From NCBI GenBank assembly GCA_905193765.1, contig CAJJPZ010000025.1:1-18948 (forward strand): a stretch of 18,948 nt of DNA. Reading direction: 5' to 3'. The position numbers and the translations under genes are program-made. This stretch comes from an uncultured Eubacterium sp. GTDB lineage: Bacteria > Bacillota > Clostridia > Peptostreptococcales > Anaerovoracaceae. The notes beneath the pieces were generated by a model. That model was not told where the DNA came from. It was given only the letters and a program-made list of their open reading frames with translations, and ran no database searches. How positions within the stretch are numbered: position 1 is the first letter of the stretch; every line of letters begins with the position of its first letter. Of the stretch, positions 16,533-18,948 are shown one piece after another.

Positions 16533-18035
16533 ATGAAAGTAGCGATAGGGAGTTTCGTAACAGAAACACATAGTTTCAGTACTGATTTAACAACTTTAGA
16601 ATGTTTTAAACAGTGCATTTGGGATGAAGCGAAGCAATTAGTTGATGCCCAGCGCGGTGCCAGAGGCGACGGAGGAGGAGCTGTCGTAGGCGGATACATA
16701 GATTATGCTGAAGTTAACGGCTGGGATATCATGCCGTTGATGGCAGCAGGGGCATGGCCGGCCGGCCCGATACCACTGGACACTTATGAAGAAATAAAAA
16801 GAGGTTTTGAAAAGGAACTGAAAAAACTTCCGAAAGATGTAGACGGCATACTGCTGCATCTGCATGGTGCGGCGGTAGTTGAGGGGCTGGATGATGCCGA
16901 AGGTGATTTCCTCAGCTTTGTGAGAAGCTTCACAGGGGATGAAATGCCTGTAGTGATGCTCCTGGATCTCCATGCCAATATTTCTGATTTAATGGTAGAG
17001 AAGGCTGATGCGATATTCGGATATGATACATATCCTCATGTCGATGTTTACGAAAGAGAACAGGAGGCGGCAGCTTTTCTTGAAAAAATAGTAAAGGGTG
17101 AAGTTGAACCTTTCATGTTCAGAGCACAGCCGCCGCTTATTTTGCCGGCAATACGTACAACGACTGATACCGATCACATGAAAAAATTGATGGCTCGTGC
17201 GAATTACTGGGAAGGCATTGAAAATATTGAAAATGTTGCAGTGTTTTGTGGCTATTATGGCTCTGATAAATATGAAACGGGAGCCAGCTGTGTTGTAATA
17301 ACTAATAATGATACGGATTTAGCTATGAAAGCGGGAAGAGATATGGCGGATCTTTTCTGGGAATTGAGAGACGACTTCATGTTTCATATGATGCCTGTTG
17401 AAGAGGCGATAAGAACTGTTACTTCGAATGAAGGGTTATGGGCATTTATGGATGAATGTGATGACCCGCTGGGCGGCGGTGCATCAGATGGCATATATTT
17501 GCTGAAAGCATTGATGGATGCCGGTATAAGATCTGCAGGGATCTCGGTTATTAAGGATCCTGAAATTGCACGTAAAGCCTGGGAGGCAGGCATCGGCGGC
17601 ACGGTGGCAGGTTTACTTGGTGCAAAGACAGACAAGCTTCATGGTGAACCGGTCAGGATAAATGCTAAGGTTGTTAAATTATCAGATACTGAAATTCCAA
17701 TTTACGCTAATGACATTACAGTAAAGCAGAATGTAGGTAAAATCGCAGTTCTGGATCAGAACGGTATTTTTATCGTAGTCGTTGAATACAAGGGTGCATT
17801 TGAAAGTATCAACATATTTGACATCATGGGAATAGATGTAAGGAATCTGAAGGTAATCGTTCTGAAAGGATCAAGTGGCGCTCTTAAGGAAGTTTTCAGA
17901 GAATATCTCAGCGGGTATGTTTATCCTGAAAGCAAAGGCATTACAAATCCTGATGTGACTAAAATAGGGGAATTCAAGAAACTCAGAAGACCTGTTTACC
18001 CTTTGGATAAAGATGTGACAATGAGATATAAATAA
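16533..18035 (+). CDS. M81 family metallopeptidase (MlrC-like, DUF1485)
   Basis: 500-residue soluble enzyme of peptidase family M81, named for microcystinase C (MlrC), which cleaves linear microcystin products. Visible family signatures are FVTETHSFS at the N-terminus, LLHLHGAAVVEGLDDAEGDF (107-126), VMLLDLHANIS (141-151, His147), YDTYPHVDVYE (164-174, His169) and DDPLGGGASDG (310-320). The Asp-x-His and YPHxD elements are the expected zinc site. The C-terminal half contains the MlrC C-terminal domain. Length is near the family norm (about 490-520). GAGGAGG (16521-16527) lies 5 nt before ATG, 15 bp after the MATE stop. The peptide or amide substrate is unknown; most M81 members outside the microcystin degraders have no assigned substrate. 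Confidence 0.92.
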   Translation: MKVAIGSFVTETHSFSTDLTTLECFKQCIWDEAKQLVDAQRGARGDGGGAVVGGYIDYAEVNGWDIMPLMAAGAWPAGPIPLDTYEEIKRGFEKELKKLPKDVDGILLHLHGAAVVEGLDDAEGDFLSFVRSFTGDEMPVVMLLDLHANISDLMVEKADAIFGYDTYPHVDVYEREQEAAAFLEKIVKGEVEPFMFRAQPPLILPAIRTTTDTDHMKKLMARANYWEGIENIENVAVFCGYYGSDKYETGASCVVITNNDTDLAMKAGRDMADLFWELRDDFMFHMMPVEEAIRTVTSNEGLWAFMDECDDPLGGGASDGIYLLKALMDAGIRSAGISVIKDPEIARKAWEAGIGGTVAGLLGAKTDKLHGEPVRINAKVVKLSDTEIPIYANDITVKQNVGKIAVLDQNGIFIVVVEYKGAFESINIFDIMGIDVRNLKVIVLKGSSGALKEVFREYLSGYVYPESKGITNPDVTKIGEFKKLRRPVYPLDKDVTMRYK

Positions 18036-18062
18036 CGGTACTGAAATGCAGGGCACTGTTTA

Positions 18063-18713
18063 TTGAAGTCGGACGTGCCGATCGATAGTAAAAGCCAGTA
18101 TGTATCAGGTGATCTGTTTAAATTCTTAAGCAAAATCTTCAGGGGAGGGAAACCTCCCCTGGCATATCCGGGATATGACTGGATGTCACAGGCGGTCAGC
18201 GATCTCAGCGCTGCGAATGCGCCGTCCCTGATGTTGTGGAACCGGTTGAGCTGCATATACGACCTTTGCACTCTGATCTGCGCGATGATGGTATGTGTCG
18301 GTATCAGCGGCAGGAAAAACGCTGGCCTCAGGGTGGGGATATACATATTCACTGTCATGGAATGGGTATCAGCAGTGGGGTTCCGTCTGTTCCCGCTGAG
18401 TGACAGCGGTTACGCCGGGACTTTGCAGGACAGGATGCATATCCTGACTACGGCGGTGGTGGTGATACTGTCGGTAGCTTCGCTTGTCATTATCATAATT
18501 GCCGGGATCAGGGACAGGGCGTGCAGGTCATATGGTATATGTGCAGGCATCGCACTGGTGATGATGCTTACGGGGGCTGTTGGCATGAACCTTGTTCCGG
18601 CAGCGTATTTCGGTATAGTGGAAAGGTTCAGCGTCTTTGCAGCGGCGGGGTTCAATGCTGTGCTGGGGCTGCACCTTTATAAAAACAGCGGGGAATCAGC
18701 AGAAGGAGTGTGA
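18063..18713 (+). pseudogene. DUF998-type membrane protein, apparently 5'-truncated
   Basis: The open frame resembles DUF998 family membrane proteins from about residue 32 onward (PPLAYPGYDWMSQAVSDLSA, then APSLMLWNRLS). Five hydrophobic segments follow, ending GFNAVLGLHLY, whereas the family usually has six. The first membrane helix that should precede YPGYDW is missing and is replaced by a polar peptide encoded at 18063-18140. Possible starts are TTG 18063 or GTG 18075; neither has a ribosome binding site, and the first in-frame ATG lies inside the conserved region. A perfect hairpin (18140-18161) marks the point where homology starts. I read this as a gene remnant truncated by a rearrangement. 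A short functional variant cannot be excluded. Confidence 0.6.
18140..18161. repeat. Perfect inverted repeat with GAAA tetraloop at the truncation point
   Basis: CAGGGGAGG (18140-18148) and CCTCCCCTG (18153-18161) form a perfect 9-bp GC-rich stem closed by GAAA, a GNRA-type tetraloop. No T-run follows. The right arm encodes the Pro-Pro-Leu that begins the recognisable DUF998 homology. Confidence 0.7.
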
Positions 18714-18733
18714 GGATAATAATCTTTGTATGG

Positions 18734-18762
18734 GCACCTGGTACAGACACCGGGTGCTTTTT
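18734..18762 (+). terminator. Rho-independent terminator
   Basis: GCACCTGGT (18734-18742) and ACCGGGTGC (18749-18757) form a 9-bp stem with one G-T pair and a 6-nt loop, followed by five T, 20 bp after the DUF998-type frame ends. Confidence 0.85.
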
Positions 18763-18790
18763 GTGGTATCATTAAAATCACAGATGGGAA

Positions 18791-18820
18791 TTGCATAAAA
18801 ATATATTTTGTGGTTATAAT
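18791..18820 (+). promoter_or_regulatory. Promoter of the downstream ATPase gene
   Basis: TTGCAT (18791-18796), an 18-bp spacer and a perfect TATAAT (18815-18820) lie 62 bp before the start codon at 18883. The region carries repeated ATATATTTTGyGG sequences. Confidence 0.6.
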
Positions 18821-18853
18821 CGCATAATATATTGAAATGGTATATATTTTGCG
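18821..18853. promoter_or_regulatory. Operator-like dyad with a flanking direct copy
   Basis: CGCATAATATAT (18821-18832) and ATATATTTTGCG (18842-18853) form an inverted repeat matching at 11 of 12 positions around a 9-nt centre, immediately downstream of the -10 box. The right arm is repeated directly at 18801-18813 (ATATATTTTGTGG), inside the promoter spacer. Confidence 0.4.
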
Positions 18854-18882
18854 GTAATATCGTGATAAGGAGGTGGCTGTGT

Positions 18883-18948
18883 ATGATAAGCAGACCGATT
18901 TATACAGATAAAATAATGGCTTATACAGATACGCCGTTTGTAAAAGTC
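18883..18948 (+). CDS. N-terminus of a probable AAA/DUF4143-type ATPase (partial)
   Basis: Only 22 codons are in the window, reading MISRPIYTDKIMAYTDTPFV and then KV. A start of the form M-I-x-R-P-x-Y, a Lys, and PFVKV is typical of ATP-binding proteins of the AAA_14/DUF4143 group, in which the Walker A of the form TGxRRxGKS follows within about 10 residues; that part lies beyond the window. AAGGAGG (18867-18873) lies 9 nt before ATG, a strong site. A promoter and repeated operator-like sequences precede it. The assignment rests on this short N-terminus only. Confidence 0.6.
   Translation, partial: MISRPIYTDKIMAYTDTPFVKV

Overview
The window is about 19 kb of a Bacillota chromosome, most likely an anaerobic Clostridia member. 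Evidence: strong AGGAGG-type ribosome binding sites, sigma-A-like promoters, ATG/GTG/TTG starts, heavy use of ATA and AGG/AGA codons, a PotABCD operon headed by an XRE-cupin regulator, paired AzlC/AzlD, a U32 peptidase-ABC-F pair, and MATE pumps. The genus cannot be fixed from this sequence; gut Clostridia of the Anaerovoracaceae (Family XIII) type would fit. I see no rRNA, tRNA, CRISPR array, intact insertion sequence or phage gene.

Layout. (1) 1-1571: the tail of an unidentified membrane-anchored protein, a terminator, and a MATE efflux protein. (2) 1710-3492: a YczE/YitT-like membrane protein divergent from a LysR-type regulator, with a dyad in the shared intergenic region. (3) 3499-7917: a near-consensus promoter, then an XRE-cupin regulator and potA-potB-potC-potD, tightly packed or overlapping, forming a polyamine uptake operon. 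PotC seems to have lost about 16 residues in frame around its second membrane segment. (4) 8046-12055: a U32-family protein of the long RlhA type and an ABC-F ATPase, followed by a strong bidirectional terminator. (5) 12241-13253 on the minus strand: azlC-azlD, a branched-chain amino acid exporter.

(6) 13409-18035 looks different. It is visibly AT-richer and uses codons such as ATT, GTT and AAA more than the ATA/CTG-rich genes to its left. It holds a LuxR-type regulator with its own terminator, then a cyclase-family metal hydrolase, a second MATE transporter and an M81 (MlrC-like) metallopeptidase, closely spaced on one strand. This is the best candidate for an undescribed functional module: two metal-dependent hydrolases plus a small-molecule transporter beside a dedicated regulator. 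Its substrate cannot be read from the sequence. (7) 18063-18713: a DUF998-type membrane protein whose first membrane segment and start signals are missing; a perfect 9-bp hairpin with a GAAA loop lies exactly where recognisable homology begins. This suggests a rearrangement at the right edge of the module. (8) 18734-18948: a terminator, a promoter region with repeated operator-like sequences, and the first 22 codons of what looks like an AAA/DUF4143-type ATPase.
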